Positions 11,450 through 22,299 of a stretch of DNA of 64,000 bases are shown piece after piece. The number at the start of each line of letters is the position of its first letter. Position 1 is the first letter of the stretch. The position numbers and the translations under genes are program-made. This DNA is from Euryodendron excelsum (Eukaryota > Streptophyta > Magnoliopsida > Ericales > Pentaphylacaceae), in the NCBI GenBank assembly GCA_033060915.1, contig CM065385.1:19108001-19172000 (forward strand), read 5' to 3'. The notes under the pieces are model-generated. The model saw only the letters and a list, made by a program, of their open reading frames with translations, was not told where the DNA came from and made no database searches.

Positions 11450-13180
11450 ATTGTGCATATCATGATCTTGCATCTTCCAAAAATCGTTTTCAAACTTGTT
11501 TTCAAAGCTTGCATTAAACTTGTTTTCAAAATTGCATCAAAATCTCCTTTTTCAAAACTTGTTTTCAAAATCATAATCCTAGGGTGATTCTATCCTTTTC
11601 ATGGCTAAGGTTGCTTTAGGAAAGTGTTACATTTAAAGTGACTTTTATGGTCCATATTTTCAACCCTTGTTATTTTCAAAACCGCTTTCTTAAAGTGGTT
11701 CTAGCCTTCTTATGGTTAGAATCGCTTTAGGAAAGTGAGATGTTTTTATACTTTTCACAAAACTCTATTTTCAAAAATCTCTTTTCCTAAAACCTCTTTT
11801 TTCAACGTGCTTTCTAAAATTTCTTCTTTCTAACGTTGTTTTCAAAAACTCCTTCCAAAAATCTATTTTTCAAAACTTCTCTTTTTAAACCCCTTTTCAA
11901 AACACTCTCTTCAAAGTTTAATTTCCAAAAACGTTCCCTAGGTTTCCTTCTTAGAAAAACCTCTTCCTAAATCTCTTTCTAAAAAACTCTTCTTTAGGAT
12001 TTCCTTCCCAAAACTTGTTTTCAAAAACACACTTTTCAAAAACTCTTTTCTTAGAGCCCAAGTCAAGCCCTAGAGCTAACAATTTGGAAACCTTAACTTT
12101 CTTCCCAAAAACATAGTTTTCAAACTTGCCTTAAAACTTAGGTTTCCAAAACCTCTTATTTCACATCAAAACTATACATATTTCCAAAACCTATTTTTCT
12201 ACGCCAGAACTATAATTTTCCAAATCTAGGGTTTCTGAAAACTTTCCTTCCCAAATCCATGCCAAATTAAATCTTTCCTTAGGACATCAAATCCAATCTT
12301 CCCGTTTAGGAAACTAGATCCTATCCTCCGTTTTTGGAAACAAAATCAAACATTTTCTTTTAGACACAAAATCTAATCCCTTTGTTTTAGGAAATAGGAA
12401 TCTTAACCCTTCCTAGTGTAAATCTTTCCTAATTCAAATCTTTCCTAAGTCTCCACTTTCCTAAACCTTAAGTTTCCTAACCTTAAACTTTTAAATCGTT
12501 CCTTAAACTTTAAGCTTTCAAACCTTCCTTAATTCCATCCCTTTTCAAATCTTAACTTTCCAAATCTAAGTTTTCAAACCCTTCTTAAACTCAAAACCTT
12601 TCCAAATTTCAAGAATTTCTAAAACTCAAACCTTGAATCTTTCTAAAATTCTAAACTTCCCTAAACTCCCAATATTTCCAAATTTCAAAACTTTCTAAAT
12701 TCTAAACTTTCTAACTTTCAAAACTTTCCCTATTTCAAAACTTTCCAAATTCGAAACTTTCTTAATTCAAAACTTTCCTAATTCGAAACTTTCTTAAACC
12801 AAAACTTTTCTAATTTGAAACTTTCCTAAAATGACACTTTCCTAATCTGAACCTTTCCTAATTCACACATTTCCTAAATCTAATCTTTCCTAATCTTTCA
12901 AGTCCAACATTCGAGTCAAATCTTTCTAAATCTCAAGTCTTTCCTAAGTCTCCTATCTTTCCTAAGTCTAGGTTTCCTAAACCTCCATCTTTCCAAAACA
13001 AGTCTAAATCTTTCTTCCAAGTTCTATCTTTCCAAATCAAAGTCTAATCTTTTCAATTTTAAATTTCTAAATTCCAATATCCAATCTTCTATTCTAAGTT
13101 CAGATCAAATCCTCTTTCCAATTAAAATCTCTTTCTTCCAATACAACCTTCTATTTTCAATCGGACTCTTATCCGAACTA
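11450..13180 (+). repeat. Low-complexity TTTCCTAA/TTTTCAAAAC stretch of the LTR
   Basis: About 1.7 kb built from endlessly varied words such as CTTTCCTAATTCAAAACTTT. No coding content. Equivalent stretches occur at about 34920-36930 and 53760-55090. It looks like an ancient, scrambled short tandem repeat. Confidence 0.75.
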
Positions 13181-14024
13181 CGACTGACCTGATTCCTCCA
13201 AAAGGATACGTAGGCAACCCTCATGGGTGCGGTCACAACATTTTTCAAATCTCAAATTCCACAACATTTTTCAAATTTCTATTTCTATAACTTCTTTTCA
13301 ATCTCTAATCTTACGATTTTCTTCAAGTTTCCAATTCCATGATCTTTTTCTATTTTCAATCGTCAATTTCAGTTTCCAAAATCTTTTTTCCAAATTCAAA
13401 CTTCTATCTCTTTCTTTTCAAATAAAATAAAATCAAATTCTTTTCAAATCTATTTCCAAATCAAGGCTTTTTTCTTGCACTTGCATATCATGCATCATGA
13501 TAGTTTTTAAACATTATTTTTCTAAAGTAGATAGGATTGAACATATGTTAGTTAAAAACTCCCATAGGTGAATCTAGGGTAGATTGACAAGTAGATACCG
13601 AAAGGGCATGGTAGGGTGATGGCTTAGTGCGTCTTCCCTACACGTAACCAACCTTTGAACCTAGGATCACTGTTTTTGGAAGACCAAAAGGAGTTATTTT
13701 CGAAAAGGGCTAAATGTTTTTTAAAAGTTGTCAAACAACCTGTTTTTCTTAAAAACCCTCTCTTGAGGAGATATTTTCAAAATCGTTTTCCAAAAACCCT
13801 AAGTGTAGTCTTCAGATTATGCTTAGTTTTTAGGTGACCTAACTCACCTTAATCAAGTTAGGTGGCGACTCTAAATCTTTTTCTAAAAACCCTTTATTCA
13901 AATCCATTTTTAATTCAAACCTAGTCGCACTTATTCTTCTAGGAAGGTGAGTTCTAACGAGAGAGTACAATATTTTTTCCGCTTGTGTGTGTATTCCTTG
14001 AGTGCAAAAAATCTGGGCACGACA

Positions 14025-15510
14025 ACGTGGTGGAGGTTGTTCAAGGAATGTGAGATATCAAGTAGGGTTCTATAACCTTAAAGCTCTAAAAACCTAAAGG
14101 AAGTCTCCAGCCGATTTTTAAAAATGTTTTCAAAAGTCATAGTCTTAAAAAAAGTTTAGCTGTTTGTTAGCTAACCTCTCAAAGGTGATGAGATATTCAG
14201 CATGCGTTTCATAAGGTACACAAAAATGATTTTTAAAAGCCTTTCAAAGACAAGTTCACAAGAACTTTTTCAAATCCAAATTTCATTTCTAATATTTTCA
14301 AAACAAGAACACTCCAACACTCCTTTGAGTGATTTCAAAAACATTTCAAAAACCTCTAATCAAGCTTCCAAAAACATTTCTAAACTCCCTTGAGTTCTTT
14401 TAAAAAAAGTTCCAAAGCTCTCTTCAGTTGCCTCAAAAAAATTTCAAAAACTCTCTTAAGTTAGTTTAAAAATCTTCTAAAATTCTCTTGAGTTGTGTAA
14501 AAAAAACCATTCAAAACTCCCTTGAATTGTTTCCAAAAATATTCCAACATTGTCAAAGACATTTCAAAGACATTCAAGTTCAACTTCATGAATCTTCAAA
14601 AAGATCTAAGTCCTATTTCAAAGGCATCTTCAAAACATTCCAAAAATCTCTCAAGTTCTATGTCCAAAGACATTTTCAAACTTTCACATTCCATTTCAAG
14701 TCAAAGCTCTTGAATTCAAAGTTTCAAAAACCTTCCAAGACTCCCATAAGTCCATTTTCAATCGGGCCCTTGCTCGAACTACGAATGATCTGATTCTCGC
14801 CAAATGAGATACGTAGGCAACCTAAAATGATGCGATCATAACCCTTTTTTCAAGTCAAATGTTCATTTTCAAAACGCTCTCTCAATTGAGATTTCTATTT
14901 CAAGTCAAACTTCAAAACCTTTCTATTGTCAAAGATCTTTCCAAAAAAAAAAAAAAAATGCATCATGCACCATTCATCTAAAAAGTAATGACTAAAACCC
15001 ATTTTCAAAACTCAAAAGTGGATACAAGTGTAATATTAATAACCGATTATTCAAGTGATTGAATTAAGGGTGATTAGACATGTAGGTACAGAAAGGGCGA
15101 GGTAGGGTGATGATCTTAGGATATCTTCCTTATATGTAACTAACTCCTAGATCATAGATTTCTATTTTGAAGACCAAAACTGGAGTCACGTTTTCCAAAA
15201 GGACTTTACAAACATTTTCAAAAGGTTGCTAAAAATCTCTTCTTCAAAAACCTTTAGAAGGACATTTTTAAAATATTTTCTAAAAACCTAAGTTTAATCT
15301 TTGGGTTACACTTAGTTTTAGGTGACCTAGCACATCTTTAACTATGTTAGGTGGCGACTCCCCATTTCTTCAAAAAAGCCTTTAAATCAAATCAAGTCTT
15401 CAATTTTAAACCCCCATCGCACTTGTCCTTCTGGGAGGGCAAGTTCTAACAGAGAGAGTACCGTGCTTTTCCCTAGCCAAAAGGGCTTGGTTAAAAACCA
15501 AGGCGTGACA
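14025..15510 (+). repeat. 3' part of a family-B LTR, split by the family-A element
   Basis: It matches about 43880-45129 of the solo family-B LTR: the same TCTATAACC...AAAG segment, the same end block, and an end of TTGGTTAAAAACCAAGGCGTGACA against TTGGTTAAAACCGGGGCGCGACA. The missing left 3.5 kb should lie beyond the 5' LTR of the family-A element, outside the window. Confidence 0.82.
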
Positions 15511-17360
15511 ATTTAAATGGACATCTAATTGCCAAGAAGCTTTGGATAAGCTCAAAGGGCTTCTAATAACAACCCCATCCTTCAGTCACCAGATTGGTCA
15601 TTATCGTTTTAGTTAATGTGTGACTTGAGCGATTTCGTTGTGGGTGCAGTGTTAGGGCAACGAGTAAATAAAAAGCCTCATGTAGTCTACTACGCCAGTA
15701 AAACTCTAAATGAGGCTCAGGTTAATTACACGATCACTGAGAAAGAGTTACTAGTAATCGTGTTTGCCCTTGACAAGTTCCGATCTTACCTAGTCAGCTT
15801 GTTAGTTATTGTCTACACTGATCACGTCACATTAAAGTACTTGCTCACCAAACAGGATGTTAAACCAAATTTGATCCGTTAGATCCTTCTACTCCCAGTG
15901 TTTAACTTAGAAATTCGAGATAAAAAAAGGAATAGAAAATGTGGTTGCCGATCACTTGGTTAGAATCCCTATCGTGTATCACATCCTTGATCCCACACAC
16001 ATCAATGAGACTTTTCTAGATGAACAGCTTCTCAAGGTGAATGTTGCCACTTCTTCTTCTATCACACCTTAGTACGCTGACATAGCCAACTATCTAACTA
16101 CTAGTAAGATTCCTCCTTATTGGTCTCGCTCTTGATAGGTGGAAATTTTTTAAGAATGTTCTGAGTTTTCTTCTAGGATGACCCTCATGTGTTTAAATAC
16201 TGCCCGGATCAGGTTATACGTCAGTGTGTACCCGACGATGAGTTCCAGTCTATCATATCTTTCTGTCACTCTAAGGCCTATGGGGGCCACTTCTCTGCTA
16301 AAAAGATCACTATGAAAATCTTGTACTTCGGCTTCTACTGGCCCACCATGTTTAGAGATGTCCACCTGTTTTGCACTTCTTGTGATAAATTCCAATGCTA
16401 GGAAGCTTAACTCGGTGAAACATGATGCCTTTGACCCCTATTGTTGTGCTAGAAATTTTTTACTATTGGGGCATTGATTTCATGGGTCTATTCCTGAGTT
16501 CTTTTGGCAATCTTTATATTCTAGTGGGCATCGATTATGTCTCCAAGTGGGTTGAGGCGGTTGCCTCTCGTACCAACGACCATTCTATTGTGGTCAAATT
16601 CCTTAAAGAGAATATCTTCTCTTGATTTGGCATGCCCCTCGCCGTTATTAGTGACAGCGACAAACATTTTTACAACAAGCCCATTGGGGTGTTGATTCAC
16701 AAATAGGGGATTTTACACAAAGTTGGTACTCCATGTCACCCACAAACGAGCAATCAAGTTAAACTGGCCAATAGGGAGATCAAACTGGCCCATTGGGGTT
16801 TTGATTCACAAATAGATCTTAGAAAAAAACATGAACCCCACACGTAAATAATGGTCTCTAAGATTAGTCGATGAGCTTTAGGCTTACCGAATAGTGTACA
16901 TGATGTAACTAGGAATGTCTCCCTACCGACTTGTCTATGGCAAACCTTGTCACCTCCCGGTTGAGGTCAAACACAAAGCCTATTGGGCCATTAGACAGTT
17001 CAACAAGTGTATAAAGGACACTGGCACTCTTGGGAAACTCTAGTTATCTAAACTGGAGGAATTGCAAAATGATGCATTTGAGAACGCATGCACTGCAAAG
17101 GCTAAGATAAAGGTCTTGTATGATCGACATATTCTCCGAAAGACCTTTCATGTCGATTAGAAGGTTTTGCTATACAATACCCGGTTGCATCTCCTTCAAC
17201 ATAAACTCCGCAGTAAATTGACCGGTCCACTACTTGTGTAGTACGTCGTGTCCCATGGGGCAATTACTATTTATAATCCTGATACAGGCTCTGAGTTCAA
17301 AGTTAATGGCCATCACTTGAAACTATACGTAGAGGGTTTTGTGAGAGAGGTGGAGTGCCT
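15511..17360 (+). pseudogene. pol: Athila-like pol remnant: RT end, RNase H, integrase
   Basis: The left end reads FKWTSNCQEALDKLKGLL, the RT-RNase H connection. After a one-base shift RNase H follows at 15616-15882, with CDLSDFVVGAVLGQ, YYASKTLNEAQVNYTITEKE and VYTDHVTLKYLL. Its conserved Asp, Glu and Asp residues are visible. Integrase follows: the HHCC-type segment (HSKAYGGHFSAKKITMK, CTSCDKFQC) at about 16260-16400; the core with WGIDFMGLF and [13 protein letters not shown] at 16470-16560; VGTPCHPQTSNQVKLANREIK near 16720-16790; and the C-terminal SPYRLVYGKPCHLP and KVLLYNTRLH parts to about 17340. At least five stops or shifts and a short internal duplication break it. It cannot be functional. 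Confidence 0.85.
16679..16815 (+). repeat. Short direct duplication inside the integrase remnant
   Basis: CCCATTGGGGTGTTGATTCA (about 16680) and CCCATTGGGGTTTTGATTCA (about 16790) are near-identical copies, both followed by CAAATAG. The second interrupts integrase just after its NREIK motif, so a small local duplication or template switch damaged the core. Confidence 0.7.
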
Positions 17361-19073
17361 GTCTTTTTGCTCCTAGCCTCTTTTGTGTTTTGAGTCTTTT
17401 TGCTTTTCGTGTTTCGTGTCGTATCCTTCCTGTCCTTCCTATTCTCAAACACGGTGGACCGTGCTAGGTTCAAGTTGGGGGGGGGGGGGGTTGTGTTTTT
17501 GGCTCGTGTTTCTCATAATCATAGCATTGTTCTTTTCCTCCCTTCTTTTTATTTTCTTTCCTTTCTTTCCTTTTTGTTCCTTGTTTTTCCCTTTTCTTCT
17601 TCTTTCTTAGAGCCAATTGGGCTCTCTAGTTGTTAGGACGCCCATTTGGAACGTCCTGATGGCCTAAGAGCATCTCATCAAAAAATCCATGTTGCTTTCT
17701 GGTTGTCAAGATGCCTATCTAGTCTGTCCTGGTAGTCCGAGAGCATTAATGTTAGAAGCTGTGTGGCTCTCTAGTTGTTAGGACACAATATTTGGACTGT
17801 CCTAATGGTTCGAGAGCCTTCACTCCCATGTTCCAAATGATCCGGCCCAAAAACTTTAAGTTTTTTTTTTCTCTTCTTTTCCATTGTTATCTCTAAGAAC
17901 GAAAGAGGGACAGAGGAGAGTCGTGATCTCAAGGGTTTTAAGGCTTATTCCCGTGCTCAATTGTCCTCACGGCATCTTGAATCCACGCCTTAGGTAAGCT
18001 TCGGACCATTATCCTCTCAATTTCCTCTCTTCTCTTTTGTTCAAAATTGAGGTTGGGGTTTGGGTGATTGTTTTCTTTGAACCTTGGTTTATTTGGGGGG
18101 TTTTTTGTGTTGATTTATGCTCGAGTGTTGGATATTGCTCTATCTCTGTACTTTCTTGCTTATGCCTCAAGACCCAATCCCGGTTGGGTCTTGAGGCACA
18201 AATGAAGGCTTTTAGTGAGTTTCAACAGTTAGTGGTGGGTAGGTTTGACAGGTTGGATGCGCAACAGAGTCAGCAAACAGATATGCTGAGAGTGATGGCC
18301 AGGCAGATGGCATATTAGAGTTAGGGACAAGAGGAAGAAGATAAAGAGAAGGATGGGGAGGAGGATGACCGTGGAGAGTAGTTGGTTATCATGGGTTTAG
18401 AGTTTAGGGCATACTTTATTTTGTATACATATCATATTGTTCTAAAACTCTATTATATGTTTCTTTTATGTTGAATGATTTTGGGTATTGTTGATAACTA
18501 TTTGACTATTATGATGTATCGAGGTATGTGTTTTGGGATTCATTTTGTCTTCTCTTATTCATCTTATGAGCTGGAATTTAGTGCGATACCTAGTAAGTTG
18601 TGCCAAATAAGGGTTTTGTCGACAAGTCGGCGTTCTCATCTTGGGCTTTTATATTCAAGCTGGTAGATACCCTTTTTAGCTTAATGTTTCAATGATTTGT
18701 CATGGGTTGGACGTGTCAAGGAGTGGGATATCATGCTCTATACTGGGAATTGCATTTCTTTATATATGAATGGATAGTACATTGCATGTGCATATTTGAG
18801 TTTATTTTTTGGAGCTGAATTCTCAATTCTGATGCACTCTCAAGATGTAGTCTCACTAAATGAAGTGAAAAATCAACTCTCATGCACAATTATAACACCA
18901 TCGTCACAAATTATATGTTTAAATACCCTGATTTTTGTGTAAGTGGAGATTATTGTACCTTGTGAGAGTTTGGGTCACTATCATTTATTTTTAGAGTGAT
19001 ATACACTTATTCAAGGTGTTGTTGTTCCATATCTATTTTGTTCAATAGCTTCATTATCTTCGAATTTGATTCA
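17361..19073 (+). other. Post-pol untranslated region of the Athila-like element
   Basis: CAAGTT followed by a G-run at about 17477-17490 resembles the second purine tract often seen after Athila pol. Pyrimidine-rich sequence, three hairpin repeats (17620-17823) and AT-rich sequence follow. Short frames such as 18037-18318 (MFKIEVGVWVIVFF) have no recognisable domain. The region continues at 29651 on the far side of the copia insertion. Confidence 0.6.
17620..17823 (+). repeat. Three tandem hairpin repeats of about 73 bp
   Basis: Units start near 17620, 17693 and 17765 with GGCTCTCTAGTTGTTAGGAC or variants, and close with GTCCTGATGG-type words and GAGAGC/AAGAGC. Each unit has inverted arms (TTAGGACG...CGTCCTGA and GCTCTC...GAGAGC), so a transcript could fold into three stems. 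Confidence 0.75.
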
Positions 19074-20731
19074 TGTTGACTCCATGCCTTGATTTTGATG
19101 ATAACAAAACTTTGTTTAATGTCTAATTATTTTACGTAGTGTGCAAATTATATCATGCATTAATTAGACTATGACTTGAAACTTAATACCTTGAATGCAT
19201 TGAAGAATTTGTGAAACCTGTTAAGAAGATTTGAAGAATGTGTTGAAACCTTGAAGAAGATGAAAGAAGCTATTTGGATTGAAGAGTCCTATATCAAGTT
19301 TTGAAATGATTCCATCTCGAAAAGATTGAAAGTGCTAAAGATCAAGTGAAAAGATATCACAAATCTTGGAAGATCTTTTGGAAGATTTGATGAAGGCTCA
19401 AAGCAAGTAAAGCCATGATTGGTTGAAGAAGTTCTTAAAAAACATGCATGAAAGAAGACATTTCAAAGTCTTAGAAGTCTGATATGAAACATCATTGAAA
19501 TACTTAAACGGCTAGAAGAAGGTTGAAAAAGTCTTGCAAAATAAAGCCTATGAAATTAGCAAGAGTCGACACATCCACTCCAAGAGTCGACACATAAAGA
19601 CAGTAGCTTGAACCTGAGCATATGGAATTGGTAAGAGTCGACACATCCCCTCTAAGAGTCGACACTTAATTCATCAAGAGTCGACACTTAGCTCATCAAG
19701 AGTCGACACACGGAGACAGATTGTTTGACTTTGAAAAATTCTTAAAAGAGTTGAAATATGAACCTACAGGAGTCGACACATCAAAACAGATTGCATGACT
19801 TTGAAAAATCCTTAAAAAGAGTTGACACATGAACTTACAGTAGTCGACACATCAAGATAGATTACATGACTTTGAAAAATCCTTTAAAAAGTCGACACAT
19901 GAACCTAGAAGAGTCAACACATTAAGACAATGCCTTAAAGATACACGCTAAAACGTAAAGGAGTCGACACTTGGTTCCTCAAGAGTCAACATATAGAGGC
20001 AGATTGCTTAAAGAAGCAGTGTTCAGAACAGGAAGGTGTCGACACACTATAACAGTAATATTTTTAACGTTTTACAGCTCTGATCTTACATTTAATGCAA
20101 CCCTAACTATCTCCAATGGCTAGAATCGAAGTTAAAGAATATATACAAGACCCCCATATCATGTATATATACAAAGGACATACATTCAAGTGCAAAATTG
20201 AATTTGGAGGCATAAACCCTAGCTACTATAGTTGTTTTGCTGAGATATTGGGGCTTTTACTGATCTTACACTTAGTCTATCAACTCTTTGAGAGAGATAC
20301 TTCGTGTAAACCTCATTTACTCTATTTGGATGGGTTTGTAAACCTATGAGTTTGAATTTTCTTGTTAAAAATGCTTGTAAGTTTAAATGAAACTTGGACA
20401 AAATCACTTAAAGAAATTTGAGAGCTAGGCACTTGGTCAATTAGCACCTACTTTACAATTCTTCATTATATAATGGAAGAGCTTTCAAGGGAGTCTTGAG
20501 GGTAAGGACGTAGGTCTCGAGTTGTGGTTGTACCTCGGTAAATCATTGTGTTCATTTTGTGCTCTATTTTTCATTTCTTGTTTGAGATTGCCTGAACGCA
20601 TTGCACACATACTTTAGTTCTGATATTAGATTATTTAATCATATTGCTCAATTAATTTTTGGTTAAAATTATTTGTGATTATTTTTGAAACCCAATTCAC
20701 CCCCCTCTTGGGTTGCACTCTTGGACTAACA
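19074..20731 (+). repeat. 5' LTR of the SIRE-like element (1658 bp)
   Basis: Begins TGTTGACTCCATGCC and ends GGACTAACA directly before the PBS. It contains an array of GAGTCGACAC words (about 19561-20050) and a TATATATAC box near 20162. Confidence 0.93.
19561..20050 (+). repeat. GAGTCGACAC motif array in the copia 5' LTR
   Basis: About a dozen or more copies of AGAGTCGACACAT or close variants (GTCGAC palindrome core) at irregular 20-60 base spacing, for example at 19561, 19582, 19633, 19654 and 19676. Matching arrays lie in the 3' LTR (28564-28925) and, with GTCGACCC, inside the element at about 25508-25665. Confidence 0.85.
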
Positions 20732-20733
20732 AT

Positions 20734-20745
20734 TGGTATCAGAGC
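20734..20745 (+). other. Primer binding site, initiator tRNA-Met type
   Basis: TGGTATCAGAGC, two bases after the LTR end, is the standard copia PBS complementary to the 3' end of initiator tRNA-Met. Confidence 0.95.
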
Positions 20746-20838
20746 TAGTACTCTACATTTAAAAGCTTAACACATTAGAGTTGACCCATAGAAACCATGT
20801 GCAGAAGCTCTCTAGGTAAGGGTCAATCCACCAATAGA

Positions 20839-22240
20839 CCTCCCATGTTTGATAGGACAAACTATAACTATTGAAAGAATAGAATGAGAATTTATATCCA
20901 ATCTGTTGACTATAAGTTATAGAGGATCATTGTCAATTGTCCTAAGACTCTCACCAAAACCATTGAAAGAATGGGATGAGAATGACTTGAAGATTTTGCA
21001 ATCCAATGCTAAAGTTATGAACATCTTATGTTGTGCAATAGACCTAAATGAATTCGATAGAATCTCTACTTGTGAATCTGCCAAGAAAATTTGGGATACA
21101 CTTGAAGTGACTCATGAAGAGACCAATTAGGTCAAGGAGTCCAAGATTAACATTCTTGTGCATAATTATTAATTATTTAGAATTAAATCTAACGAGTATA
21201 TAACTGAAATGTTCACTAGATTCATTGACATTGTTAATGGCATAAAGTCTCTTAGAAGAGTGTATCCTAACAATGAACATTTGAGAAAGATTCTAAGATC
21301 ATTGCCAAAGACATGGGAAGCCAAGGTAATAGCTATACAAGAAGCCAAAGACCTTAACACATTGCCACTTGAGAATCTTCTTAGATCTCTCATGACCTAT
21401 AAGCTTACCCAAAAGCAAAATGCTCAAAAAGAGGAGGACAATAAGAAGAAATCCATTGCATTCAAGTCTACCATATCAAAAAATGAATCTGGAAGTGAAA
21501 ATGAATATGAGGAAGAGCTTGCCCTTATTACAAGAAAGTTCAAGAGATTCATGAAAACAAGGTGGAAAAGAGAAAAGAAGCATGAAGTAAATGGTGAATT
21601 CAACAACAAGGATTCAACTATTATATAAAAAATCCACGACACATTAAAGCAGAGTGTCCTATGTTAAAGAAGAAAGGAAAGAAAGGTAAAGAAAGAAGGA
21701 CTTTAGCTGCCACATAGAGTGAAGATGAGGAATCTAGCTTTGATGAGGAAGCTAAACCTCAAGAAATTGCAAACCTATGTCTCATTGCACAAGAGAAAGA
21801 ATCTGAGGTAGTACACATTAAACCATTTAGTTTTTCATTTGATGAATTGCAAGATATTTTTAATGATTTACTTGCTGAATTCAAAAAGATAAGCATAAAA
21901 AACAATCTCCTCAAAAAAATGGTATCTGCATTCACTAATGAGAGTGAAGATTTACAAAAAGAAAATAAAATTTTGAACAAGGAGAATTCTATTTTGAAAG
22001 AAAAAATAAATGATTTAGAAAAATTCCTGACAAAATGTGTTAATGGGAAAGAAAAGCTTAATGCCATGCTTGCTAAACAAAAATATTCTCTTGACAAGGC
22101 TAGAATAGGCTATAGTCCTTTAAAGATAAAAAGTTTTCAAAAACAAAAATTGCATGATTTTATTGTCAAAAGAGAGGCCATCCAGCTAGCAAATACCATA
22201 TTATGCAAAAGTCTCATTTTCCTAAGAATGCTTTCATCCT
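20839..22240 (+). pseudogene. gag: SIRE-like gag remnant
   Basis: It starts near 20845 (MFDRTNYNY). Two Trp codons expected in this family are stops: TAT-TGA-AAG near 20875 and TTA-TAG-AGG near 20922. Further on come the UBN2-type segments AKKIWDTLEVTHEETN (about 21080-21128), LRKILRSLPKTWEAKVIAIQ (21281-21343) and DLNTLPLENLLRSLMTYKL. The zinc knuckle near 21627-21655 is destroyed: YYIKNPRHIKAEC stands where a C-x2-C-x4-H-x4-C pattern is expected, with Cys and Gly lost by G-to-A changes. The C-terminal frame (21847-22242) is a Lys/Glu/Asn-rich coiled coil, as in SIRE gag. Frameshifts and stops make it inactive. Confidence 0.85.
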
Positions 22241-22299
22241 AAAAGGATTATTGAAAAATAACTCCCATGGACCCAAAATGATTTGGGTACCAAAGGTGA

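Larger units (their letters stand above)
1..14024 (+). mobile_element. Non-autonomous Tat/Ogre-like gypsy element with about 5 kb LTRs (left end outside window)
   Basis: The order seen is the LTR 3' end (1-630), primer site (633-650), gag (2197-4183), an antisense ORF (6248-7633), a purine tract (about 8963-8985) and a full 3' LTR (8986-14024). The last 630 bases of the two LTRs align throughout. I counted about 40 differences by hand, mostly transitions, plus one or two small indels, so the pairing is secure. No protease, RT, RNase H or integrase can be seen in the 8.36 kb internal region, so the element must have relied on enzymes from elsewhere. Gag type, giant LTRs and an antisense extra ORF are features known from the Tat/Ogre branch of Ty3/gypsy; the lineage call is inferred from these. 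The target duplication cannot be checked because the 5' LTR start lies outside the window. Confidence 0.85.
8986..14024 (+). repeat. 3' LTR of the family-A element (5039 bp)
   Basis: It starts TGTAAGCACCCC after the purine tract and ends GGGCACGACA. In order it holds three short CCGTCARAGT units (about 9493-9635), four units of a 157-bp tandem repeat (9875-10500), a triple GGCGCC palindrome and TATA box (about 10733-10855), a C-run, a long low-complexity pyrimidine-rich stretch (about 11450-13180) and the conserved end block. An LTR of 5 kb is at the upper end of what is known for plants. Confidence 0.92.

Noticed and set aside
19561..20050. CRISPR-like array
   Set aside because: The repeated word is only about 10 bases with irregular spacing and lies in a plant LTR, present again in the matching 3' LTR.
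20116..20349. ORF MARIEVKEYIQDPH in the copia 5' LTR, with a similar frame at 28973-29161
   Set aside because: The similarity follows from the two LTRs being copies of each other; no known domain, and it overlaps the TATA-like region.
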